Assembly (NCBI GenBank): GCA_020746875.1
Contig: JAGTJL010000009.1
Span: forward strand, 806,001-870,000
From: Rhexocercosporidium sp. MPI-PUGE-AT-0058
Lineage: Eukaryota; Ascomycota; Leotiomycetes; Helotiales
DNA: 64,000 nucleotides
Direction of reading: 5' to 3'
Of the stretch, positions 1 to 10,658 are shown in pieces. Below the pieces are notes generated by a model. It was given only the letters and a program-made list of their open reading frames with translations, did no database searches and was not told the origin of the DNA. Position numbers and translations under genes: made by a program. Each line of letters starts with the position of its first letter. Positions within the stretch are counted from its first letter, which is position 1.

Positions 1-1070
1 ACAATCCTCGGACTTAAGTCCCTCTACCAATTCAAATCCCTAAAACCATACATCTCAAGAGCGAGATGCAGAATCCATCGGAGAAAAGTCTTGGGTTTCT
101 AGGTTCTGTCTCCTCATTTCATTCGGACTTAAGGCATCCAAGCTTTCTGTATGGCTGGTCGGGGGATGTTATGCATACCCTTTTATCTCCTAGCTTGCGG
201 GTGTGGGGTTGGGACGGACTATCTGTTGGGATGGATGCAGGGTAGGAGGGATACGATTTGTCTGTCGAGGGGGTGGTCGTTGGTGTTGGCTATGCGGGGT
301 TTGAACTTGCTTCCCATTGCCGTCTCTCGGTAATGTTTTTTATTGGTTTGAGCGTATACTGTGTGGCGTGTGGTCTTCATGAGGGACATTGTGGCGTTCA
401 TCACGCTGCCTCGATTTGGCAATTGCCGCAAGATCCCAAGCTGGGGTCCATGTCATATTCCATGAAGCGAGCGTGTTGTACATCTGTTCATGTTACGAAC
501 GATTCGTTGTGTGCGAGCTGAGAAGCTCATAGAAAAGTTCCTGTGGTGCATTCTTAGCATATCCCAGGCGGTGGTATGTTATATGTGTTCAGTTCAACGC
601 GGACACATGCTCAATCACTTCCATAGCCATCAAGTGGATGGCAGAACCTCACTTCTCTTACTAGCCAAGGCACCTCTGTATATTAAGCCAGTTCTTCTGA
701 GCAGAAGGTATGTACTTGCGCCCTTTGCTCCATAGTAGCCGCGATCTAGATCACTTGGGCATTAGACTTGCCAAGAAAGTCTATTCTGGAAAACATGATT
801 TCCCGTCTGATTCCATGGTAGTCACTCTCGAATTTGCTGAATCCACTCATGGCAATGTTCAAACTCAATGTTGCTGTTACGTACAAAGTTGCACCAGTAG
901 CCTAGACCCTCTAGGGTCCATTCATCTTGTTCACTTCTATCTTTCGTCATCCTCCCCCTCTTCGTCTTCCGCTCTCCATCTTTCCATCTCCTGTTATACA
1001 ATCATCCACCCCGTTCCCTCCATCTCACTTACAATTCTTGTCAAAAGCCAAAGCTAACCCCCATTCCCAG
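1..1070. other. No supported gene; upstream of a truncated PLPHP exon
   Basis: I see no convincing coding sequence here. The last 170 bases are C/T-rich and end in a branch-like GCTAAC followed by CCCAG, which looks like the 3' end of an intron feeding the exon at 1071. The exon(s) that should encode the N-terminal half of that protein are not recognisable anywhere in this stretch. Confidence 0.5.
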
Positions 1071-1630
1071 ATAAATGCAAACCTTTAACCTCTACCGTCC
1101 CTAACCTCCACCTAATCTCCTCCGTCGACACCGCCAAAAAGGCAACCCAGTTAAACCTCGGACGCGCCTCCCTCGCACCTCCCCCAACCACCCCCCTAAA
1201 CATTCACATCCAAGTCAACACCTCTGGCGAAGCCTCCAAATCCGGCGTCACACCCGGCCCCGAAACCTCCTCCCTGGCAAAACACATCCTTGAAACCTGT
1301 CCGCATCTCCACCTTCTTGGATTGATGACGATCGGTGCTATTGCGAGGAGTAAGGCTGCTGCGGAGGGGGAGGAGAATGAGGATTTCGTGACGTTGAGAG
1401 AGGAGAGGGATAGGTTGGAGAAGGAGTTAGTCGAGGGGGGGTTGTTGAGTGTGAATAAGGGTGAGGGGGGAGAGGGTTGGTTGGAGTGTAGTATGGGTAT
1501 GAGTGAGGATTTCGAGGAGGCCATTAGGGCGGGGAGTGGGGAGGTTAGGGTCGGGAGTACGATTTTTGGAGTGAGGCCGAAGAGGGAGGATTTCAGTGTC
1601 AAGGGGGATGTGGAGGAGAGTAAATCGTGA
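1071..1630 (+). pseudogene. 3' part of a pyridoxal-phosphate homeostasis protein (YggS/PROSC family), N-terminal half missing
   Basis: This family binds PLP without catalysing a reaction and buffers vitamin B6 in the cytosol and mitochondria. The frame is open from the intron-like acceptor at 1070 to TGA at 1628-1630, about 186 codons. It reads through the conserved NKCKPL stretch, VPNL, SSVDTAKKA, then HIQVNTSGEASKSG, LLGLMTIGAIA and near the end LECSMGMSEDFEEAI followed by VRVGSTIFG. These are the classic second-half motifs of the alanine-racemase-like barrel. The PLP-lysine segment (VSK) and the FGENY/WHFIG region expected before NKCKP are absent from the preceding 1,070 bases. The gene is therefore either 5'-truncated or joined to exons outside the window by an unusually long intron. 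Identity is secure; status as a pseudogene is inference. Confidence 0.7.
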
Positions 1631-2266
1631 GGGTGGTGGGTGAAGTTGCACCGAGGGGAATGTGGTGCTGGGTGGAAGGGGGATTGATGGCGAGAGAATT
1701 ACTTTTTAGCGCTGTTCTTATGCTTCAACATGCTCGAACACTTGCATACGAGCGCTTGCTGCATCATATCGTGGAGGAAATACCGTAGCTGATACCATCA
1801 TGCCCCTACTTAGCTCCGCAATGTGGTATGGAATAAATTTAAGATCGTGTTGATAGCCAATCGTACTGTCTCAATCCAAACATTCCTCCATCTGCTCTCT
1901 GCCTATAGAGTGCTATGCATCAAACTTATTTAGATCAAATTTTGTTGTACTGCGGAGTAAATTTGGCTGGAAAGTAGCCTGGCTGTCTAATTATTCCAAC
2001 ACGACCAACCTGCCAAACCTGTCAGTAGTATGAATTCAAGGATTCCGAATATTTAATTATCAGGCCGTCCATTCCCGCTCTAGTCAATCTTTGGCTGCCT
2101 TCTGATTAGCTTAAGCGCCCAAGTCGTTGGGTTACGCGCCGCTTACACCAACGCCTGGCATCCTAACATCTACTCCCCATCGCCACGTCCACCTCGCCGA
2201 GCAGGAATTCGGCTTCTATTGCATTCCGTTGCGTTCCATTGCCCAAGCCAGAGCCAGTGTAAAATC
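1631..2266. other. Intergenic, no gene seen
   Basis: No open frame with coding character on either strand. It presumably holds the 3' end of the upstream gene and the promoter of the gene that begins near 2267. Confidence 0.5.
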
Positions 2267-2873
2267 ATGAGCTTTCTCAGTCGAATGTTCGATCTCTGGC
2301 CAGCCGAGCAATCGGCGGAGTCCCCAAGACAATATCAGCCCAGCTGTCCATGGCCAACATAATTACCCTCCAAATATGCGTATGCAGTACAATCTAGGGA
2401 GTGGTGTCCATTCATTCCCATCTATCGGCGGTATGCTCCAAAAAGACTGCTCAACAGTCGAACTACAATACCTTGGTCTACCCACAGCACTCCCAGTGGA
2501 CATCGACAAGTTCACCGATGCAGACGAAGAAGATGCCTTTTGTCAGAAGATGAGGATGCTGGGTGCGACGCATTGGGCTAGCATGGGAGCTTGGGTTGAG
2601 AGCCTGATTGGAGATAGGAAGAGGGTTGGAGAGGAGAATGTGGGGGTCAGAGTTGGATGGCCGAGGGATGGACGTGGAGTTTGGGTGGTTAGTTGGTTGT
2701 GGACGGATAAAGTTGAGGTGAATGAGAGACTGAATCGTTTGAAAACAGCAGAGGATATGGATGAGCGATGTAGGATGATTGAGGATATGGGAGGGCGGTT
2801 TTATGAACGGGCTGATGAATGTCCTGAGTTGGCTAGAGCGTTTGGGGAAGTTGAAAGTAGCGAGGTCAGATGA
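2267..2873 (+). CDS. Small hypothetical protein, probable one-base frameshift near its 5' end
   Basis: I do not recognise the family. The main open frame runs from ATG 2376 to 2873 (165 aa), soluble, acidic, with many Trp/Glu/Arg residues. The same frame is open upstream to 2271 and reads sensibly as protein. A second frame starting at ATG 2267 (MSFLSRMFDLWPAEQSAESP) also looks like a natural N-terminus. The two would join if the CCCC run at 2322-2325 were one base shorter. I therefore favour a start at 2267 with an indel near 2322. A start at 2376 is the conservative alternative. No signal peptide or membrane segment is visible. Confidence 0.5.
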
Positions 2874-3092
2874 CTTTGTAGGGTCGACTAGAAACATTAA
2901 AAACGATTGAAAACACTTTGACTGACCAGACATTGGCCTGAAAGGTTTCGGTGTAATCATGAGCTGTTTGATGCTCTGGGGAACGACAGTCATTCGGAAA
3001 TTTACAAGGGAGACAGAAAACGAGGACAGTAAACAACAAAAATAATCGAATAGGGACCCAATTAATTCAACTAGAAACTAAATAGCCTATCA

Positions 3093-3548
3093 CTATACTA
3101 GATAATGTAAACCTCCCACAACAGCAAACACCACCGGAATCCAAGACCCCTGATCAAGCTTCCCAGCCGCACTGCTCGAGCTTGTCGTCGCCGCTGCTTC
3201 CGTCCCCGTAGGCGTCTGAGAAGTCGTGCGAGTCCCACTCGAAGTAGAAGCCGCACTTGTAGTTGCAGGTGTCCGAGAAGAAGATGAAGATGACACGACA
3301 GAATTGCCAATAGTGGCCAAGGATGGAGGTAACGTGTAGAAAGAGGCGCTGAATGTGTGGGTTATCACAGCTGGTGTGAGTGATGTTCCGAAGGTGGCTA
3401 GGGATGGAGGTAAAGTGTAGAAAGAGGCGCTGAATGTGTTTGTGAATATCGCTGGCGTGAGGCTTGGCGTGGTCTCTTGACCGAGGACTAGGTTGAGAGA
3501 TGAGGCGCAGCTGAGTGCGAGAATGTAATGGTGGAGTTTGAAGAACAT
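3093..3548 (-). CDS. Small secreted Ser/Thr-rich protein with internal duplication, probably GPI-anchored
   Basis: The 151-aa frame starts with a clear signal peptide (hydrophobic core about residues 7-22, ending near VLGQ). Two tandem copies of a unit of about 26 residues follow, each containing TFSASFYTLPPSLAT (about residues 30-82). Then comes a Ser/Thr/Ala-rich stalk of about 50 residues suited to O-glycosylation, and a C-terminal hydrophobic tail (WIPVVFAVVGGLHYLV). Signal peptide, Ser/Thr stalk and hydrophobic C-terminus are the standard layout of a fungal GPI-anchored wall or plasma-membrane protein. The function of the duplicated unit is unknown to me. A (TTTG)n tract lies just upstream in the probable 5' leader. 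Confidence 0.75.
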   Translation of the reverse strand: MFFKLHHYILALSCASSLNLVLGQETTPSLTPAIFTNTFSASFYTLPPSLATFGTSLTPAVITHTFSASFYTLPPSLATIGNSVVSSSSSSRTPATTSAASTSSGTRTTSQTPTGTEAAATTSSSSAAGKLDQGSWIPVVFAVVGGLHYLV

Positions 3549-3600
3549 ATTGACTTTAGTTGTGGCGAAATGGAGACCTGCTCGTGGGGAGTGCGAAAAG

Positions 3601-3622
3601 ATTTGTTTGTTTGTTTGTTTGT
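3601..3622. repeat. Short (TTTG)n tandem repeat
   Basis: About five TTTG units lie 53-74 bases upstream of the start codon of the minus-strand secreted protein, so probably in its 5' leader or promoter. Seen directly; no function implied. Confidence 0.8.
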
Positions 3623-4319
3623 GTATGAAAGTAGGTGGATAAAGAATCTATGATGAAGCAGGTTGGAGTTGAACATGACTATTGTAAAGAGCCGAGCCAG
3701 CCTTTCCGAATCCGGACGTCGCCACCAGCCTTGGGCCGCCAAGTCTCGTGCTCAGGGGTAAGCGGGCCCCTATTCGGTCATCGCTAAATCGAGAATACGA
3801 GGAAGCTGAACATCAGCGGTTTTAGACTGAGGGTGATTGGATGAGCTGAAGCGCATATGAAACATCCTTACGATTTACCATGTTATTGGCGAGAGGAGAA
3901 ATGAGTAATGTTGCAGCGACGAGGCACCTGACAGATGTTCAAGGCACGCTCGCTAACTCTAGCGAAAGGTTATGATTTTAATTCGCCTCTTTAGGTTTGC
4001 AGAAGTAAACAACTGCTAGACCCGGTGCAATTTGATCTCTTAGTTACTAATTAGAAGCACCAGGTAGATACACAAACCTCAAACTCAGTTCGGTCACGAT
4101 AACATTTGGAAGAGAACCAACACAACGTGGATAGATGCTAGGTGATTTATGGTCTTTGAATTTGGCGCCTGGAGTGTTCAACAGAAGCTGAAAGTTATAA
4201 TTTCACGAAAATAATAATATTGGCAGATTGCAAAATCAATGACTGGTCTTGATAGCCAAATTGCAAAACGACGGCTCAGTTCTACATTTCGGTGTCAGAT
4301 ATGTCATGATGCCGAGGGA
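3623..4319. other. Intergenic, no gene seen
   Basis: About 700 bases between two minus-strand genes with no coding signal. It should contain the promoter of the GPI-type protein and the 3' end of the six-cysteine secreted protein. Confidence 0.5.
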
Positions 4320-4911
4320 TTAGAAGGTCCTTACCGGAATTGAGTAGTAGATACTACTGCATCTATTCCCATTTCCATCCGAGTACATCACATGCTTGTC
4401 ATCCTTAAAGATGTTGAAGCCATGGAAGCCGTTACTCCCAGTTCTGCGTACATCATCTGTCAGTCAAAGCTCCCAAGCAAGTCATGGTCACATTGCAAAC
4501 GAAGAACACTTACCCAACTTGCGTGTAATCTTTCTGGTTCTGCGCATCACTTCGAATATTCCAAGTGAATGTTGTCCCAGTGCCTGGGAAAGTGCACTTC
4601 TGACTTCCCCCTTCCCAGTGCTGCACCCCTCCGTTGGTTGGGAGGCATTGGTCGCCTTGCCCGGGGTTGAAATTGCAATTTCCATCGTTGGCACAGTACT
4701 AGATATTCGTTAGAGAATGGATACTTTTGTGGGTGGGGGGAGGGGAGGGAGTAGAACTTACGAGTACGACTGAGTACCTGCTGCCGCAGTTCACAAGATG
4801 GATACCCTCGGCACGCTTGGAGAGCTTGACAGAACCATCTGGAGATGCAACAGGTGTGGAAATTGCAGAGCCAATGAAGGCAGCAAGAACTGTGAGCTTG
4901 ATTGGGAGCAT
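4320..4911 (-). CDS. Small secreted cysteine-rich protein with Kex2 site (effector-like)
   Basis: Three exons can be traced: 4911-4762, 4698-4514 and 4443-4320. Both introns are GT-AG and the phases agree, giving 152 aa. Residues 1-19 form a signal peptide ending near AIS. Lys-Arg at 32-33 (LSKR) is a typical Kex2 cleavage site, so a propeptide is likely. The mature part has six cysteines (in NCGS, YCANDGNC, DQC, QKC and RC), compatible with three disulfides, plus a FTWNIRSD and NGFHGFNIFKDD core. An alternative last intron beginning at the GTAAGG near 4334 would change only the final few residues. Small, secreted, cysteine-rich and Kex2-processed fits a fungal effector or antimicrobial-type protein, but I recognise no named family. 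Confidence 0.75.
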
Positions 4912-6722
4912 AGTGCAGGTTCTGAGAAGACTTGGGAAGGTGATGCTTGATGTCTGGAGAGTTGAAGATGCGAATGGTTCATAGGGGAATCATAAGATCA
5001 TATTTATACACGTTCAGTCTCTAGTGGCTGATGAAGCTTCTAGCCCTCAAAATCCAGCGGTGAACAGAAAAGGAGAGCATGATATGAAATCAACAGCCTG
5101 TATGCAAGTATCCATGAAAAGTATAATTCTGAAGCCAGCAGTACCCGTCGTCCGATGTATTGACGGACCATGCAATCCAGATAGAGACCAAACCCCGAAA
5201 TATTGACTTCAAATGGTGTTGTACTGGCTGGTCATTTACAAGTTGTGGTAACGCGAACGGTTGAAGAGGCTGGTACTCGCCGACCTCTCTAGCTGCAAGC
5301 GAAATTATCATGCCGCTAGTGCAGCTGCTGCATTCTTCCATACTGTAGGGCTGAGAGGCTTGTTAAGCCTCGGCCCTTGTGTGACACGACATAAAATTAA
5401 TAGGGCCAACCGGCGGTGGCGCCGAACCTTCCCGAGCTCTAGAGCGGTGCAGTTACATTGTCCGTACCTTTGATAAGCAAAGTCTATATTAATTGACATG
5501 CAAAAAAGGCGGCCGACAGGCGAATCATGTGCAATCCGTCAAATGAAAATACCTAGGTAGATTGAAAATAGCTGATGAGAAAGCAAGCCGCATGCATATT
5601 CCAATTTAGCCGAGTTGCATTCCCGTGCGGCTGCAGCTTGCTTTGCCGAGTGCCAGCGAAGATGGACCACCAGGGGGTGCAGGAATTCGTGATACTATGA
5701 CTTTTGTTGGCAACCTTATTTCTCGCCACAATGGAATTCCGCAATCAATTTCTACAGTGTGAAAGTAGAGAATGCTATTCTTCAACTACGTATCCAGTTT
5801 ATTAAACTTTACTTAGTTGCGTTGTCAGTTTTTGCGACGTTTTCCAATTTTCGCGGTATCACGAATAGCTGCACCCTGGTGGACCACTTGTTTTACTAAT
5901 GTCGATGAGAAGCTTTTGACGGAGTTAGCTACTGTTGCTCAAGCGAGATTTCTGACGTGAGATTTTAGCTTATACTCTGCAGTGGGAAGAGCGTGGACTT
6001 TGATCTTATGTAGGAGGCAATGGAGGATGACCTGTCGAGTCCAAGGTAAGTAACCGTGCGCTTGCGAAGATGTCACGAAAAGGAGGAAAGAAAGGCTTCC
6101 CGACTCAATGTCAACACTTACACTCAGACTCAGGATGCTGCGATCAGAGACATTTCCCCATGTATGGATGATTACAGAAATAAACACTTGCAGCTGACTG
6201 ACTCATTCTGGGAATATCAGCCACTCATGCCCTGCTCGGCCTCCAAAGCCCAGACAAAACCCGGAACTAAAGCTCCAAGATTGGATGCATGATGAAATAG
6301 AGAACCGGTGAGCCCATGGTAACTATCTCCAATCTCAAGAAAAAGATACAGTTACTAACCTGCGAGACTTGTCGCCGTGTTGTGAATCGCTTGAGGCTGG
6401 GATGCGGCGATTCAGGGTAAGCGGGATGTCAGGTGACCTTCCACCAATCCAAGCAAAGTTCCGTTGTCAATTGTGACGTCGTCTCCCACGTCCAAGTTTT
6501 GCTCAAACAGACCCTGTATGCAAGTCTTGGAATCCCTATGGATCTGCGGGGAATAGGCAACGCAATTGAAACGGTAGGAATGCAAATCCATTTTGCTCTC
6601 TCTTCTCTTTTATCTGTACAGCATCAAATGGTTCAACCCATTGTGTTCACAATAAACTTCAAGAGATACCGCTGGCTCACAGCTAGGACCCCTCTATTCG
6701 ACAAGCTTCAACACACGACGTG
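4912..6722. other. Intergenic, no supported gene
   Basis: About 1.8 kb with only short low-quality frames on both strands. The right-hand part should be the promoter of the C2-domain gene at 6723. I see no tRNA, transposon end or long repeat. Confidence 0.5.
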
Positions 6723-9700
6723 ATGTCTACCTCTGCAGATTTTGATGAAGATGCTGCTCGAAGAAGTTACAAAGCCCCTTACTCCAACAATCACCCAATT
6801 CCTACCATCCAAAAATACCGCGAACATCGCCATGAGCTCGAGGGGCAGCAAGGTAGGGTGGAGGAGGCACAGCATACACAGGAGGATGATTCGAAGACGA
6901 AGCGTGCTTTCGAATCGGTGAAGGCTATTGTCAAGGATGAGGACAAGAAGCATCCCACGGGTGATCCATATCCCACAGGAAATCGACATACCACAGATAC
7001 AGAAGTCAGCGACCACGAACAGGACGACGATGTGGCTCTTGTGCCTAGGACCAACAATGATGGGGCGGCAGATACCTACCAAGAGAACGAGAATTCCTCT
7101 AAGAGCAAGGACGAAAAGAAAGGAAATGGGAAGACTAAGGAATTGTCTGCCACTGAGAAAGCTTCCGGACAGACAGATGCGAAGCAGAAGAGGAAGGAGA
7201 TGAAGCATAATAAAAGGGACGACGGCGGAAGAGAAGTCACAGATCCTGTCACACATCTGCCTCTGATTATTCGGGACTCGACAGACAAAGATTTGAGGCG
7301 AGCGCCCGAAAACATGCCTGCTCCTGGGAATCAACACGAAACAGCTACTGGGGTGAGTGGTGCCTCCAAGTCCCAGAGCCAATTGAATCTAGAGAAGGAC
7401 GAGGTACAAGACGGCTTTAACGGGATGCAAAAGGTCTTTCCTCCACCAAACTTCAAAGAAGCGAATGCGGAGTTGACACGGACATACCAATTTGCTTTCA
7501 GTATTGGTGTCGGGGTGGTTGCGTTGCTTGCTTCTTCGGTAGTTATGACTGTTCTATTCTTGACCTCTGAGTCTACCTTTCGCTCCTCGGACAGGTCTTC
7601 AACTTTCAGCTGGACAGAACGTCAAGAAGCCAGCCCAAGGAAGGTTTTTGTGCCACTGGCCATCTCGATCATTGTTGCATTGGGGGCTGGTTTAGCCACG
7701 ATACTCGGAATTCGGGGTTGGTTAGCCAACAAGATCAAGGAGATTTGGGAAGATGAAGTATGGGATGCTGCTAGAGCAGATGAGTTCAAGCTCAACAACA
7801 CGAGTGGAAAGCTTCCAGAGTCAGTGGCGTGGATGAATAGTTTGCTCAGTTCGGTCTGGCCTCTCATCAACCCTGACCTCTTTGCAGGAGTTGTCGATAT
7901 GCTAGAAGATGTCATGCAAGCATCATTACCCAAAGTAGTTCGAATGGTTAGCATCGATGACATTGGACAAGGTAGTGAGGCAATCAGGATTCTTGGAATT
8001 CGGTGGCTTCCTACTGGCGCGGCTGGCCAAACTGTTGATGAGCAGGGAAACCTGAAGAAGGCCAAAGATGACGAGAAGAATGATCGCACAACTCCTGGTG
8101 AGAGCCAGGAAGAGAATACCGATGTTGATGGCGACGACGACAAGCCAAGCTCCGATGAGGAGCGACAGGCGGCAGAGGATAAGAGGCAAAAGGAAGAGGA
8201 CCAGCAAGCCATCCGCGAAGGTATGGAAGCTGAACAGGGCGACTTTGTGAACATGGAACTGGCCTTTTCTTACAGAGCACGCTCATCCGGCAAGTCGTTA
8301 AAGTCCAAGGTCAAGAATGCCCATTTGTATCTGAAGTTCTACCTACCAGGAGGAATATTCGTCCCTGTTTGGGTCGAGCTTCGAGGGATCATAGGCACTG
8401 CCAGGCTAAGGATGCAATTAACACCAGACCCCCCGTTTTTCAGTCTTTGCACTTTGACGTTCCTCGGACAGCCACGAGCCGATCTCTCCTGCGTCCCTCT
8501 TTCAAAACATCTACCGAATTTGATGAATGTCCCTTTGATATCATCTTTCGTGCAATCTTCCATCGATGCGGCTCTCGCTGAGTATGTCGCACCGAGAAGT
8601 CTGACCCTAGACTTGAAGGATATGCTTGTTGGGGATGACTTCAAGAAAAATACCGTCAGCCGCGGCGTCATCTTCATTCTTATCAAGAAAGCACGCGGTT
8701 TCAAAGAAGGCGACGGTAGCATTGGTCCTCTGAAAGGATCCAGCGACTCGTACGTGACATGCTCGTGGGGAAAGTTTGGAAAGACAATGTCCTCGACTAG
8801 AATTATCAGGGATGATCAAGAGCCCACTTGGCACGAATGGGCTTACATACTTGTGTCACCGCAAGAGATCGATGCTGAGGAGAAACTCCGTCTCCAGCTT
8901 TGGGATTCGGACAAGCTTACAGCGGATGATGATCTCGGAAGGGTGGCGGTTGATTTGAAAGAATTGATGCACTCCCCAGAAACGAAAAACAAGGTACTTG
9001 AAAGGGAAGACCGGTTCAAGGGGCAGGATCCCGACGAGAATATGCCAGGGACACTTTCGTGGTCAGTTGGATATTTCTCAAAGACAGCGATAACGGAGGA
9101 ACAACTCGCCAAACAGACTATCGATAAGCAGATCAAGTCAAAGGAAGAGTTGAAGCAGAACGTCTCCGAAATAGCCGAGCAAAAGCTTCGGGAAGCTACA
9201 GCACATGATGAGTCCAAGGAGATCAATCAACAAAAGGCTCAGGACTACAAGGAGAAAGAAGATGCCATGATTTGTGCTGCACCACCGGACTCCAACCATC
9301 CTAGCGGAATCCTTTCTGTTCAGATCCACAACATCACCGGTCTTGAAGTCGAGCAGATGCAGAAACAAAGCAAAGCAGCTGACGATGAGCAAGAGAGTGA
9401 GAATGAAGAGGGGATGGATCTGCCAAGCAGTTACTGTACCATCATCCTCAACCACAAGAAGATTTACATGACTCGCACGAAACCGAAGAATGCAAAGCCC
9501 TTCTTCAATGCCGGGACCGAAAGGTTCATCCGAGATTGGAGAACTTCCGAGATCATGATCAGTGTCCGAGATAGCAGGGAACGTGAAAACGATGCCCTTC
9601 TCGGCATTGTGTACCTCCCACTCGACAAACTATTCCGAAACAGAAGTCAAGTGATGGATGTGTATCCGCTGGTTGGAGGAGTTGGGTATGGTCGGGCTCG

Positions 9701-10658
9701 GATATCCATGATGTTCAGAAGCGTTGAGATGCAGCTACCGCGGGAACTTCTGGGTTGGGACATTGGGACCTTGGAGATCAAGACACCCATCAAGCCCATC
9801 AACCTACCAGAAGATATCAGCTCGCACCGGATCAAATTACGATCTAATATTGCAAAGGTCAAGATGACATCCGAAGATAGTGAATGGAAATATAAGGGCT
9901 CGAAGAAAACCGATTTCCTCGCTTGCACCAAGAGATATGCAACAGCTCTCGTGGTCGAGTTCCGAAAGTCTCAAATAGGGACGGACTCGACGGCAGCCTT
10001 CGCGGTATTCTGGTTGAGAGACATTCCAGACGAGGAAGAGAAGACTATCAAGTTGAAGGTCTGGAAAGGCGGAAAAGGGAACTTCAAGAAAGCCACGACT
10101 TGCGCCGACTATGATGGATTGGACGGAGAGAAAGCTTTAGGAGAGATCGAGCTCACGCTGAAGTTCTGGCGTGGGCTATCGGGATACCACAAAAGCCATG
10201 CACAGAACGCAAAGAACGGAGACATGCGCAACGTGATGGAAGTCCTCGACACTGTCAATGACGAGTGCCAATCGGATAGCGAAGGCGACTCGGATATCGA
10301 TAGCGATTCGGACTCCTCTGCGCAAGATACGAGCAAACATCTCAAAACACATACCAACCAAGATAGTTCCGGGGAGGATTCTGATGACGGTCGCGGCATC
10401 ATCAACAAAGTCAAATCACGAGCATCCGATCTCTTAGGCGAGAACGACTCGAATGATGGCGAGAGGGGCGTCAGAGGTCAGATGAAAGATTACAGAGCCC
10501 ATCACAAACAGCTCCATAGGAAGCATCGTGGGATTATGCAGTGGAAGGCTGCAAGGACTGCTGATTGGGCTCTGGACAAGGTTCGAAATGGGAAGAGTAA
10601 AGTGAAGGGCGTTTTTGAACACGAGGAAAAGGGCGATGGGATTGAGACTGAGGTGTAA
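6723..10658 (+). CDS. Mug190/tricalbin-like membrane protein with SMP and C2 domains
   Basis: This is an intronless frame of 1,311 aa starting at ATG 6723. Residues 1-240 are charged and low-complexity. Two hydrophobic segments follow (about 254-281 and 308-333), then an SMP-type lipid-transfer region (about 336-640), a C2 domain (about 645-746, with SSDSYVTCSWG and LWDSDKLTADDDLG), a second C2 (about 861-970) and a degenerate C2-like segment (about 1014-1118). The tail contains a Ser/Asp-rich acidic stretch near residues 1180-1225. This is the architecture of fungal Mug190-type relatives of tricalbins and extended synaptotagmins, which tether the ER to the plasma membrane and move lipids. 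ER membrane location and lipid transfer are inferred from the family. The first C2 keeps Asp residues suited to calcium binding. Confidence 0.85.
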   Translation: MSTSADFDEDAARRSYKAPYSNNHPIPTIQKYREHRHELEGQQGRVEEAQHTQEDDSKTKRAFESVKAIVKDEDKKHPTGDPYPTGNRHTTDTEVSDHEQDDDVALVPRTNNDGAADTYQENENSSKSKDEKKGNGKTKELSATEKASGQTDAKQKRKEMKHNKRDDGGREVTDPVTHLPLIIRDSTDKDLRRAPENMPAPGNQHETATGVSGASKSQSQLNLEKDEVQDGFNGMQKVFPPPNFKEANAELTRTYQFAFSIGVGVVALLASSVVMTVLFLTSESTFRSSDRSSTFSWTERQEASPRKVFVPLAISIIVALGAGLATILGIRGWLANKIKEIWEDEVWDAARADEFKLNNTSGKLPESVAWMNSLLSSVWPLINPDLFAGVVDMLEDVMQASLPKVVRMVSIDDIGQGSEAIRILGIRWLPTGAAGQTVDEQGNLKKAKDDEKNDRTTPGESQEENTDVDGDDDKPSSDEERQAAEDKRQKEEDQQAIREGMEAEQGDFVNMELAFSYRARSSGKSLKSKVKNAHLYLKFYLPGGIFVPVWVELRGIIGTARLRMQLTPDPPFFSLCTLTFLGQPRADLSCVPLSKHLPNLMNVPLISSFVQSSIDAALAEYVAPRSLTLDLKDMLVGDDFKKNTVSRGVIFILIKKARGFKEGDGSIGPLKGSSDSYVTCSWGKFGKTMSSTRIIRDDQEPTWHEWAYILVSPQEIDAEEKLRLQLWDSDKLTADDDLGRVAVDLKELMHSPETKNKVLEREDRFKGQDPDENMPGTLSWSVGYFSKTAITEEQLAKQTIDKQIKSKEELKQNVSEIAEQKLREATAHDESKEINQQKAQDYKEKEDAMICAAPPDSNHPSGILSVQIHNITGLEVEQMQKQSKAADDEQESENEEGMDLPSSYCTIILNHKKIYMTRTKPKNAKPFFNAGTERFIRDWRTSEIMISVRDSRERENDALLGIVYLPLDKLFRNRSQVMDVYPLVGGVGYGRARISMMFRSVEMQLPRELLGWDIGTLEIKTPIKPINLPEDISSHRIKLRSNIAKVKMTSEDSEWKYKGSKKTDFLACTKRYATALVVEFRKSQIGTDSTAAFAVFWLRDIPDEEEKTIKLKVWKGGKGNFKKATTCADYDGLDGEKALGEIELTLKFWRGLSGYHKSHAQNAKNGDMRNVMEVLDTVNDECQSDSEGDSDIDSDSDSSAQDTSKHLKTHTNQDSSGEDSDDGRGIINKVKSRASDLLGENDSNDGERGVRGQMKDYRAHHKQLHRKHRGIMQWKAARTADWALDKVRNGKSKVKGVFEHEEKGDGIETEV

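Noticed and set aside
6708..7382. 224-codon minus-strand frame over the start of the C2 gene
   Set aside because: Antisense shadow of a long intronless coding region.
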